From positions 1 through 29,185 of the forward strand of contig BJOX01000181.1 of NCBI GenBank assembly GCA_009731375.1: DNA of 29,185 bases, written 5' to 3'. This stretch comes from Paulinella micropora. Its lineage: Eukaryota > Cercozoa > Imbricatea > Euglyphida. This document shows, in pieces, positions 8,288 through 15,698 of this stretch (positions within the stretch are counted from its first letter, which is position 1; each line of letters begins with the position of its first letter). The notes below the pieces were generated by a model. That model searched no databases and was not told where the DNA came from. It saw only the letters and a list, made by a program, of their open reading frames with translations. A program made the translations under genes and the position numbers.

Positions 8288-10778
8288 CTTCCAGTATAAC
8301 GACAACCTGCGCGACCAATTCGAGGCCATGGCGCAAGCCGAGGAGATCCGGACTGAGACGGGCCCGCTGGACTATGATTACACCGAGAAGGAAGTGGAGC
8401 TCTGCCAGGAAAATCTCCAGAATCACAAAGCGTGCTCACCGGATAAGATCAAGAACGAGATGCTCAAGTACGGAGGCACGCGGATTGTGAGCTTTCTGGT
8501 GCGCTTCTTCAACTGGTTGAAATCGTGCGAATACACCCCCAGCGACTGGGGCAAAGCGATTATCGTCAACATCCCAAAAGGAGGCGACCCAACCGATCCG
8601 GAAAATTGGAGAGACATCGCGATTCTGAGCTGTCTGGGTAAGATGTATCTGTCCCTTATGGCGGCGAGGCTTACGGCTTTCATCGATCAGCCGGGCAGGC
8701 TTCGCCCAGAGCAGGGTGGGTTCCGGCCAAAACGTAGTACGGGGGACCAGATTTTTGTCCTTAAGGAGCGTCTGCGCCTTAGACAACAAGCTGGCCTCCG
8801 TTCTTTCGTTTTGTTCGTGGATCTGAGAAAGGCATTCCCTACGGTTTGGCGGGCCGGGTTGTTTCAGAGGCTAACCCAGATGGGGGTACAGGGCAAGTTC
8901 TATCGCATTCTGCGGCGTTTTTACCGAAGAACGTCATCGCGAGTGCTAGTCGATGGCGAACTCACTGGTGAAGTGCTGGAAGAGATGGGAGTTCAGCAAG
9001 GGTCGCCGTTGTCACCGTCGCTGTTCAACGTCTTCATGGATGAGCTAACGGTCCGAATCGCGAAAGAGTTGGAGATCGAGGACCTCAACCGCATCGAAGA
9101 CATACGGACCCTGCTTTACGCCGACGACGTTGCGGTAATTGCGCATAGTGTCACGGAGCTTCAACAGATTGTAAATGTCGTGGCGACATTCGTGGAGGAC
9201 TATCGGCTTGAAATCAACCTGAAACCGGGCAAGACGGAAGTCATGCCGATATACGGGCACGCCAAGTCAAAAAAGTCGCCCCCATGCGTGAGGTTCCGGG
9301 GCAAGGTTCTCAACGTCACCGACCACTACAAATACCTGGGAGTTCTGCTCACGGACACCCTCTCCGATAAACCGCAAGCGAAGCGGGCGGCGGAAATCAC
9401 TGTAGCGGGAACGGCTGCCTGCTACCCCCTCTGGATTGCCCATGAAGTTCCAGCGCGTCTTCGGCTGATGAATTGGCAGCAAATGGTTGGCGCAAAGTTG
9501 CTTTACGCATCGGCTTTTTGGGATCTGCCGGGCGCCAACAAGCTGAGTAAGCTGGAGGGCGCGTTGGTAGCGCCCCTGCGGGTCATCTTGGGTGTTGGTA
9601 CGCGCACAAGCGGCTGCATCACCAGGGGTTTAGGCCGCACGCCGAGTTTTAGCATCCTTGCCAAGGCGGCCCGGCTTCGGTTCCTAGGGCGCATCGAGTT
9701 ACTGGGCAACACAGCGCTAACACGCAGGCTTTACAACACGGGTCGGTGCAAATGGAAGGAAGATACGGAAAATTTGATCTTAGCAGATCACAGGCTGCGG
9801 GAGGGCTTGGATGCGCTCAAGCGGGTCGTGAACGAAGATGGCACGGTAGATGATAAGGACTGGCGGGCCGCTCTGGCGAACTGGAACGAGGTGGTAAAGC
9901 AATGGTCTGTCCGGCAGGAAGTAGCTGGCTGGGAGCGGCAGGCTAAGCCCTCTGATGGGCTTAGGGTGCTGCTTAGCCAGATGTCTTCCCGCTCTGCTTT
10001 CCCACGTTGGCGGGCGCTGGAGGGGGGAAGTCACAACCTTATCAGAAGGCGATTGTTGAGCTGCAACAATCGCCTTCGCCTCTACCGATCCAAATTTGGC
10101 TCATGCTCGCCGGACTGCTCAAGCTGTTTCGCCTTGTGTGGCACTGAGGTTAACGAGTCGTTACGTCACTTCCTGCTGCATTGCCCAACGTTTGCGAGCT
10201 CTCGTGAGGCACTGTTTAAGTTTATCGATGAGGCGCAAGCCCGGCAGCCCCTCATGCTGAATCGAGGAGGGCTTTATCACAGGGAACTGCGGGAGGCAGA
10301 GGAGGAGATGAGGCTCTTCAAAGAGGAATGGCTGAAGGGGGAGGATGAAAAGATGGCGGCGATGCTCGGCGTTTTGTTTATCCCTGTCCCAGAAGAGGTG
10401 GAGGAGGAGTTAGGAAGGTTTGTTGCCACCATCTGGAAGGAGTGGGAGGAGTTGGAGGCGCAGACCAGGGAGGCAGAGGGGGCGGAGGAGGAGGAGGAGG
10501 TGATCGACCTCACGGTCGTTCAGGAGGTGGGTAGAAGGAGGGGAAGGCCTAGTCAGGTAGAATGTCTGGCTAGATCTGTTGTAGGTGGAGGTCAGCGCAG
10601 CGTCGCGGACTTCTTCTCGGCAGATAACTCCTCTCACTCCTTGCACCCACTTGCACATGCACAGCACGCTCATTTGCACATTGCACTGCCAGTCGAGTCT
10701 TTGGAGCGGAGCCGCGTCACCGAACGGTCCCGTGCTACCAATGGAGGCACATGTCCGACAGGATCAAATGCCAATTGA
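7953..10778 (+). CDS. LINE reverse transcriptase ORF (endonuclease region missing)
   Basis: An uninterrupted 941-codon frame. Its first ~16 codons are copia sequence; LINE sequence starts at 8002. The RT has LINE-type motifs: VNIPKGGDP and EQGGFRPKRSTGDQ (fingers), FVDLRKAFPTVW (motif A), QQGSPLSPSLFNVF (motif B), LLYADDVAVI (motif C, YADD), KTEV and YKYLGVLL (motifs D/E). A C-terminal knuckle C-x3-C-x9-H-x4-C (CFALCGTEVNESLRHFLLHC) follows, as in APE-type LINEs. The acidic tail carries VIDLTVV (850-856, SUMO-interaction-like), GRRRGRP (860-866, AT-hook) and QRSVADFF (881-888, PIP-box consensus). The enzyme would do target-primed reverse transcription. No apurinic endonuclease domain is present, as expected for a 5'-truncated insertion. 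The ORF looks recent because it has no stop over 2.8 kb. Confidence 0.9.
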   Translation: MFLLTLCSLMVALNARIQNDTAANFRSATMATYWKLSKRLGGVRRSNASAPVRKPDGTLACTLREKPQEWEEYRRRMVVPKENQFLEDACVEEVGSDEEAARIEPERKARETFQYNDNLRDQFEAMAQAEEIRTETGPLDYDYTEKEVELCQENLQNHKACSPDKIKNEMLKYGGTRIVSFLVRFFNWLKSCEYTPSDWGKAIIVNIPKGGDPTDPENWRDIAILSCLGKMYLSLMAARLTAFIDQPGRLRPEQGGFRPKRSTGDQIFVLKERLRLRQQAGLRSFVLFVDLRKAFPTVWRAGLFQRLTQMGVQGKFYRILRRFYRRTSSRVLVDGELTGEVLEEMGVQQGSPLSPSLFNVFMDELTVRIAKELEIEDLNRIEDIRTLLYADDVAVIAHSVTELQQIVNVVATFVEDYRLEINLKPGKTEVMPIYGHAKSKKSPPCVRFRGKVLNVTDHYKYLGVLLTDTLSDKPQAKRAAEITVAGTAACYPLWIAHEVPARLRLMNWQQMVGAKLLYASAFWDLPGANKLSKLEGALVAPLRVILGVGTRTSGCITRGLGRTPSFSILAKAARLRFLGRIELLGNTALTRRLYNTGRCKWKEDTENLILADHRLREGLDALKRVVNEDGTVDDKDWRAALANWNEVVKQWSVRQEVAGWERQAKPSDGLRVLLSQMSSRSAFPRWRALEGGSHNLIRRRLLSCNNRLRLYRSKFGSCSPDCSSCFALCGTEVNESLRHFLLHCPTFASSREALFKFIDEAQARQPLMLNRGGLYHRELREAEEEMRLFKEEWLKGEDEKMAAMLGVLFIPVPEEVEEELGRFVATIWKEWEELEAQTREAEGAEEEEEVIDLTVVQEVGRRRGRPSQVECLARSVVGGGQRSVADFFSADNSSHSLHPLAHAQHAHLHIALPVESLERSRVTERSRATNGGTCPTGSNAN
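7990..8001 (+). repeat. LINE target-site duplication, left copy
   Basis: TGAATGCAAGGA, identical to 10789-10800. It also encodes part of the interrupted copia RT (LNAR). The redundant contig copy carries the same site at 7225-7236. Confidence 0.9.
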
Positions 10779-10788
10779 CTGATAAGTC
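8002..10788 (+). mobile_element. 5'-truncated non-LTR retrotransposon (LINE) inserted in copia 1
   Basis: The insert is bounded by the 12-bp direct repeat TGAATGCAAGGA, and the copia RT reading resumes immediately after the right copy. The 3' end has no poly(A): the stop codon TGA (10776-10778) is followed by only ten bases before the target-site duplication. The clade is uncertain. RT plus CCHC without RNase H suggests a Jockey/CR1/RTE-like lineage, but no tree could be built here. Confidence 0.9.
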
Positions 10789-10800
10789 TGAATGCAAGGA
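10789..10800 (+). repeat. LINE target-site duplication, right copy
   Basis: TGAATGCAAGGA directly after the LINE 3' end. The following bases encode the continuation of the copia RT, which identifies the insertion point to the base. Confidence 0.9.
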
Positions 10801-11600
10801 ATAAACATATAGATTTTAGTCATGCATACTCGCATGCTGACATGGGGGAAATTTGTTACGCCATACCCCCTGATGATTTTAGGATCCAGGATATGCCCAA
10901 CGGGATATGGAAAGTGAAAAAGTCATTATATGATTCCCCACAAGCGGGGAGATGGTACAGCCATATTTCTCTTTTTCTGCGAAGAGTGTGATATTAACAA
11001 TCAACTGTTGACGCATGTGTTTTCTTTCTCAGGAGTACGACTGATGATTTCCCACCGCCTCTTGCTACAGACCCAATGTCAATGCAATGGATTGTACATC
11101 ATGAATGACGGTAAGGTCACGAACACAGTTACTGGTGTAGCAGTTGAGTTTCTTGGAGAGAACGAGCTTGTCGTAAGGGTTAAACAGTTAGGCAACTGGC
11201 CGGGGGGGAACAGTAACTCCCTGAAGGGTAGAGAACCCAGGACAGATGCAAGCAGAAAGTTAGGGATAGTTAGTAAGTTAATTTATTCAGAAGCAACAGA
11301 TTTTCAGAAGTTGCACAGCCTCATAATGATAAGGGAGTATGTAGATGATTTTATCAGGTGCGCAAGGATGCTAGCGCAGAGTACTAAAGGAAAAGGTCAA
11401 GCAAGAGTGAATCAAAAGGTGCAGGAAAAAGCCAAGCACACAACATAGTTAGTAAGGAGCAAGCTAAGAAAGAAAATGGAACAGAAAAGTTGCAGAAGAA
11501 AAAAAACTTGGAAACGAAGTAGAGCGCCTAGCGAGAAAGTGAGGGATTGGGATATTGATTGGAGGTCAAACGCAACGCCAAAACCACAAAATAAAAAGAA
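10801..11600 (+). pseudogene. copia 1 reverse transcriptase, C-terminal part, frameshifted
   Basis: From 10806 one frame reads HIDFSHAYSHADMGEICYA, the copia RT motif-A region in which the catalytic D is in IDF. This is followed by the KSLYDSPQAGRWY motif at about 10918-10956, the counterpart of KSLYGLKQAPRQW. A stop near 10990 ends that frame. Beyond it, pieces in other frames include DACVFFLRST (about 11008-11040) and REYVDDFIRCA (about 11332-11365), the second resembling the YVDD catalytic box. From about 11450 to 11600 the sequence is purine-rich, Lys/Glu-encoding, without recognisable domains. RNase H was not found, so this end of the element is lost or unrecognisable. Confidence 0.7.
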
Positions 11601-11639
11601 GAAATAAAAGAAAAATGTAAATGATAGCATTTCAAAAAT

Positions 11640-12225
11640 CCGAATGGTAACATTCAAAAAATCTGTATGCTAGTGATGAAGTAATATGTAATTTGAATAC
11701 TGCCTGCATTGAAATGTTAATGCATGCATCGACATTAATTTTTTGATGTATGCATTGAAATCTGAATGCATGCATTGAAATCTCAATATATACATAGGAA
11801 ATTTACATTGATATTTCAATATATGCATTGAAAATAATTCAAAGCATTCATTGAAATTATGCATGCATTGAATGTTTTTCAATATATACATTGAAAATTC
11901 GATGCGTGATGCATTGAAATTTCAATTCATGCATTAAGTTTTTTTCAATACATTAATTGAAAATCATTTCAATGCATACATTAAAATCGTAACATGTATT
12001 TTTATTAAACACCCAGCGTGTTGACTAGGCCTGTTGAATAGGATGTATTGCCAACATCGATATCCATGCTCAATACACATGCATTGAAATTTCAATGTAT
12101 CAATTGAAAAATTTTGATGCACTTATAATTAGATGCATGCATTAAAAATTTTCAATTTCAATGCATGCATTGAACAAATTTTAATGCATGCATTGAAAAT
12201 TTTTCAATGCATGCATTAAACCTAA
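11640..12225. repeat. Array of short palindromes built on TTTCAATGCATGCATTGAAA
   Basis: About 590 bases made almost entirely of diverged copies of a 20-24 bp palindromic unit, best represented by TTTCAATGCATGCATTGAAA. GCATTGAAA or close variants occur many times (for example near 11705, 11752, 11772, 11825, 11911, 12081, 12190), alternating with the complement TTTCAATGCAT. A short non-repeat stretch at about 12003-12065 interrupts it. There is no ORF of note. It lies between the decayed copia 1 end and the Polinton-like fragment. It may be a satellite, a replication- or enhancer-type viral repeat, or part of an element terminus. Confidence 0.75.
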
Positions 12226-12257
12226 ACCTAGTAAACGCACGGGATCAGTAGTATAGG

Positions 12258-12272
12258 GTGCCACTTCGGCAC
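12258..12272. other. Hairpin GTGCC-ACTTC-GGCAC
   Basis: Five-base-pair stem with five-base loop, lying about 170 bases before the small ORF and just after the palindrome array. Role unknown. Confidence 0.4.
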
Positions 12273-12280
12273 ACTTTTTC

Positions 12281-12308
12281 AGTGCGGTTTCTCTACAGAA
12301 ACCACACT
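12281..12308. terminator. Hairpin with GGTTTCT/AGAAACC stem, upstream copy
   Basis: The arms AGTGcGGTTTCT and AGAAACCaCACT form 11 pairs with one C/A mismatch around the loop CTAC. The core stem recurs after the next ORF at 12944-12961. In mimivirus-type viruses and their virophages, mRNA 3' ends fall at intergenic hairpins, so this may have ended a gene that once lay upstream. The regulatory role is inferred. Confidence 0.4.
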
Positions 12309-12382
12309 AAGAGCCGTTATTCATTATTTCCTCTATCTATTTATAACAAATACAGACAGACAAAAGAAAGAAAAACTGCTAC

Positions 12383-12405
12383 CTTTAAATAATTATTATT
12401 TAAAG
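12383..12405. promoter_or_regulatory. 23-base AT-rich palindrome ahead of the small ORF
   Basis: Perfect inverted repeat with arms CTTTAAATAAT and ATTATTTAAAG and a single central T, ending 24 bases before the ATG at 12430. It could be a TATA-like promoter or a binding site for a dimeric protein such as the AP2-like product encoded next. Confidence 0.45.
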
Positions 12406-12429
12406 AAATAAAATAAAGACACATATAGG

Positions 12430-12933
12430 ATGACAAACGAAGACACTCAGAGATTTAGAATGTCCAGAGGTTGTGTTATGGTAAAGAATAACGAAAAGAG
12501 ACCAATGGTAAAGGTTCAATGGAGAGAAGGAGGAAAGGTTATGTGTAAGAGTTTCTGCATCGGAAAGAAAAAATCAAAAAAGCAAGCATTGGAAGAAGAA
12601 AAGAAATATCACGAGGAAAATATAATACCTAAATACGAGGAATGGAAAATTAATTACGATAAAGAAACAAGAATAATCAAAAAACAAAAGAAAAAAATTT
12701 GGAAGCATAAAGATTTTAAGTGTGGATGTGGTGCTGAAATACATAATGGAAACAAAACGCGACATATGAAGTCTCAGAAACATATTTCAGCAGAAAAAGA
12801 AAAACCTCCAGTTCCTCCAAGGCCAAGCAAAGAGTATATGGAGAGAATAAAGAAAGATGACGATGATAGATGTAATATGTGTGGATACATGGAAGATAAC
12901 TGCCACTGCGGTTGCGGGTATGGTAACTATTGA
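12430..12933 (+). CDS. Small AP2-like and zinc-finger protein of the Polinton-like element
   Basis: A 167-residue intact ORF starting with ATG after an AT-rich spacer. Residues about 15-62 (MVKVQWREGGKVMCKSFCIG then a Lys/Glu helix) have the three-strand-plus-helix pattern of AP2/integrase arm-type DNA-binding domains. Residues 98-118 form a compact finger C-x-C-x11-H-x5-H (CGCGAEIHNGNKTRHMKSQKH), a type common in proteins of large DNA viruses and virophage-like elements. PPVPPRP at 126-132 is a proline motif, and the C-terminus has a Cys cluster (C148, C151, C158, C160, C162). A nucleic-acid-binding or regulatory role is inferred. It sits directly upstream of PolB on the same strand. It is very Lys-rich, like the PolB gene and unlike the GC-rich RNR segment. 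Confidence 0.6.
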   Translation: MTNEDTQRFRMSRGCVMVKNNEKRPMVKVQWREGGKVMCKSFCIGKKKSKKQALEEEKKYHEENIIPKYEEWKINYDKETRIIKKQKKKIWKHKDFKCGCGAEIHNGNKTRHMKSQKHISAEKEKPPVPPRPSKEYMERIKKDDDDRCNMCGYMEDNCHCGCGYGNY

Positions 12934-12943
12934 TAATCAAAAA

Positions 12944-12961
12944 GGTTTCTCTGAGGAAACC
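12944..12961. terminator. Hairpin with GGTTTC/GAAACC stem, downstream copy
   Basis: A six-pair stem GGTTTC...GAAACC with six-base loop, beginning 10 bases after the stop of the small ORF. It is nearly the same as the core of the hairpin at 12281-12308. Placement right after a stop codon fits a transcript 3'-end hairpin. Confidence 0.45.
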
Positions 12962-12994
12962 ACTGAATTTCCATTTAAAGACAAGGAGGGTCCT

Positions 12995-13069
12995 TATATA
13001 TAGGGGCACACACGAGGCCACGAGGGGACGACCGATTGAGGCAGACAAATATTTTAATTTTATAAAATT
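12995..13069 (+). promoter_or_regulatory. Candidate promoter region of the PolB gene
   Basis: TATATATAG at 12995-13003, about 100 bases before the PolB ATG, and a perfect 14-base palindrome AATTTTATAAAATT at 13056-13069, 30 bases before it. Either could be the TATA element; no experimental motif for this element type is assumed. Confidence 0.35.
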
Positions 13070-13098
13070 ATATTTTCCTTGATATACTATTATCAAAC

Positions 13099-13827
13099 AT
13101 GGAGACACACACGTATAACGGCAAGGTCTACAGGTTGGATAGATTAAGGGAATATAAGATAAATTACGAAATCAAGTCTGTCAGGGGTCGGGATGTGCTA
13201 TATATCAAACCGAAGGTAAGGGGGTATAAAATTGATACACCGACAGCCCAAAACTACTTGAACCAAGTAAGAGGTGCGGTGTATTTTGAACACCATGCTA
13301 TACCAATAGCACCACCTTTACCTACGATTGAAGAGAAAAAAGAGATGAAAGAAAATTACAGAGACTTGTTGCGGTATGGTAATTATGATATCATAAGGGA
13401 CGACAGCAAGGAACACGAACTAGGAATAAATGAAAGCCGATATGCGGTAAGGATTAACGGCAACTTCCGATCATTTACGATGCGCGATGTGATAAGATTT
13501 ATTGAGATTGTGTTGAACGACTTTGTAAAACGACAAGCACCCGAAGATAAGGTTAGCCTAGGTATTGAGTTTGTTGATTACTATGGAAAAGTATCAACAG
13601 GCTTGCACAAAGTTAATCAAATCTCGGTTGAAAAAGTTTTAGAAAGATTGTCAGCAATATTTCAAAGCAACGAAAGTCTTTACATGGATGAGAACGGAAT
13701 AAACTTTGATAAATTAAAATTTGTGTTGAAATCTGTTAAAATGTCTACGGGCGGGACAAGGCTACAGGTTTTGAACAAATTGGATATACAGAAAGAAAGG
13801 AGTAATCTGTATTACAAACAGCGATAA
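13099..13827 (+). pseudogene. Protein-primed PolB, N-terminal segment (frameshifted from the rest)
   Basis: A 242-codon frame. It looks like a separate gene but is the N-terminal region of the polymerase. In Polinton-type PolB the exonuclease part is preceded by a segment with an RGG/TGG-type turn, then an 'L-D-x-x-x-x-x-R-S' stretch, then 'D-N-L-C-L-A-R-A'. Here TGGTRLQVLNKLDIQKERS ends this frame, and DNLCLARAIVVVKAK appears at once in the next frame (from about 13823). The two frames therefore belong to one protein, broken by a frameshift near 13795-13815. The role of this segment in the family (terminal-protein or replication function) is not established. Confidence 0.65.
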
Positions 13828-15532
13828 CTTATGCTTAGCACGAGCAATCGTTGTAGTCAAAGCAAAAATTGAAAAACATCCCAAATTCAAGACAATACTA
13901 ATGGGAAAAAGAAAGATACAGCAGGAAATGGCCGAGGCTTTACACGATGAAGCGAAAGTCATTAAGGATGTGTGTAGGATACCAGAAATTAATACATTTG
14001 CTAATCACATTAAATACAATCTGGTTATTGTTGAATTTCCTGACAAAATCATTTATAAAACAGAACTACTTGATGCGAATGGCGAACGGCTAACTAACCT
14101 TTACATTCTAAAGACTGAAGGACATTACGATGCCATAACTAACATGAAATCTATAATAGGAAAAAAGAATTTCTGTGAGTTATGTCTAAGAGGGTATATG
14201 GAAAGACACGTCTGTGAAGCCAAATGTAGTATATGTGAAACCAACGGATGTAAGGGAATAAATGACAAGAGCCAGTGGAAAGAATGTGAGAAGTGTGATA
14301 GAAAGTTTCCAAACACTGAATGCTTTAATAACCACATGACGACAAACTGCGATGTTAAAGCGAAATGTAAATCGTGCGGTCTTAATTACAGAAAGAAGGA
14401 TGAGCACAAATGCGGATATGTGAAATGCCGAAATTGCAAACTAGTGAAACCGCTTGAACACCAATGTGAAATAGTCCAAAAAGAAATCTTACCGCCGTCA
14501 GAGCAATACATATTCTTTGACTTTGAACCGACACAGGACACAGGCGAGCACATTTTTAATCATGCGGAGAGCCAGTATTACGATGCAAAGGAACCGCCTA
14601 TTATACATAAGAACATTCAAGATTTCTGTAATTGGGCTTTTGACACTAAACACAGCGGATTTACATTTATCGCGCACAATGCCCGCGGTTATGATTGTCA
14701 GTTTATTCTTAAGTGGTTGGTTGATAATGGGCAAACTCCATTTGTAATCTATGAAGGTGGTAAGATTATGATGATGACACTTAAGAAGTATCGGTTTATA
14801 GACAGCCTAAGTTTTCTTACGATGCCATTGTCAGACTTTCCAAAGACATTCGGACTTACGGAACTTAAGAAAGGTTTCTTCCCGCACTTCTTCAATACGG
14901 CAAAAAATAGAAACTATGTCGGTGTAATGCCACATAAGAAACATTACGGCTACGACACGATGCGAGGAGATAAACGAAAAGAATTTCTTGAATGGTATGA
15001 CGAACAAGTGAAAGCACATAACCACTTTGATATGGCGAAGGAAATCGGTGAGTATTGTCATTCAGATGTTGATATACTGAGAAAGGGTTGTATAGATTTT
15101 AGAAACCAGTTTCTAGAGTTTGGTATTGACCCTTTTCAATATACAACTATTGCGAGTTGTGTTATGGCTTTGTATCGTGCTAAGTTTATGCCAGAGAATT
15201 CAATTGCGATATTGAAAGCGGAAAAGCAAAACAGGATGACTTCTAGGGCTTGTGTAGAATGGTTAGCATACAGAAGCAGGTTAGACAAAACCGATATTAA
15301 ACACGCATTCAACGGAGGTGAAAAAATGTTTCAACTCGGGCAATCTCGTGTGTATGTAGATGGATGGGATGAGAAAAACAAAACCGCTTATGAGTTTTAC
15401 GGGTGTCATTGGCACGGATGTGATAAGTGTTGGAATAGCAATGCTTTGAATGTGAAGAAAAATAAGACAATGGGCGAACTATACAAGGAAACAATGAGAA
15501 GAGAAAACAACTTAACGAACAAGCGAAAGTAA
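13823..15532 (+). pseudogene. PolB: Protein-primed PolB, zinc-rich region and 3'-5' exonuclease
   Basis: The open frame begins before the ATG at 13901, with DNLCLARAIVVVKAK. Counting from that ATG, residues 92-189 hold many C-x2-C pairs (zinc-binding knuckles). ExoI is FFDFEPT (D207, E209), ExoII HNARGYD (N260, D265) and ExoIII YCHSD (Y385, D389), so the proofreading exonuclease motifs are all intact. Residues 498-510 are YEFYGCHWHGCDK, the nuclease-like insert typical of Polinton and adintovirus PolB. The frame ends at 15532 after a second frameshift near 15490. The enzyme would replicate the element's DNA by protein priming. Catalytic polymerase motifs (D-x2-S-L-Y-P, Y-x-D-T-D) are absent from the window. 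Confidence 0.8.
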
Positions 15533-15695
15533 TAAGTATCTGGGAGTGCGAATGGAGCCTGATGAAAACCAGTGAAAGACTGGCAGAGGATACAAACGAA
15601 CGAATTACTGAACAAGAAGGACTAAACCCACGAGAGGCAATGTTTGGAGGTAGAGTGAATGCTCTGAAATTATATTGGAAATCACGACATGATAA
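15490..15695 (+). pseudogene. PolB: Protein-primed PolB, last preserved segment before truncation
   Basis: In the frame of 15562, open back to about 15490, the sequence continues PolB with ISIWECEW and then LNPREAMFGGRVNALKLYW. In the family this is the stretch immediately before the D-F-x-S-L-Y-P palm motif. The motif itself is missing: after about 15690 the translation no longer resembles PolB. The element is therefore cut at the junction with the next segment. A change of frame near 15490 separates it from the exonuclease part. Confidence 0.7.
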
Positions 15696-15698
15696 TGA

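Larger units (their letters stand above)
1678..11600 (+). mobile_element. Ty1/copia-type retrotransposon 1, decayed, interrupted by a LINE
   Basis: The domain order gag, zinc knuckle, aspartic protease (DSG), HHCC/DDE integrase, reverse transcriptase is the Ty1/copia (Pseudoviridae) order. The reading frame shifts several times (near 1960, 2255, 3652-3718, 4130, 5350-5630 and 6600) and contains in-frame stops (4481, 7167), so no full polyprotein can be made. The RT is split by a LINE at 8002-10788. No RNase H and no LTR pair were recognised, so the 3' end is missing or unrecognisable. It is a different lineage from the copia element at 19555-25700: the proteases and integrases align only in motifs. 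About 755 bp of it appears twice, around an N gap. Confidence 0.85.
12230..15695 (+). mobile_element. Fragment of a Polinton/Maverick (adintovirus-like) element
   Basis: This AT-rich block holds a small DNA-binding-type protein gene followed by a protein-primed family B DNA polymerase gene, with hairpins and AT palindromes in the spacers. PolB of this type, with a Cys-rich N-terminal half and the YEFYGCHWHGC segment, is characteristic of Polintons/Mavericks, adintoviruses and related virophage-like elements. The element is incomplete: PolB is cut before its palm domain, and no capsid, penton, ATPase, protease or integrase gene is present. No terminal inverted repeats were identified. Its right limit is about 15690, where PolB homology stops and composition changes. 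Confidence 0.75.

Noticed and set aside
11640-12225. CRISPR array
   Set aside because: Units are diverged palindromes without uniform spacers, in a eukaryotic context.
12222-12233. Telomere-like CCTAAACCTA
   Set aside because: Fewer than two units; chance in AT-rich sequence.
13866-13873. AAAATTGA, the mimivirus early promoter motif
   Set aside because: It falls inside the PolB reading frame, not in an intergenic region.
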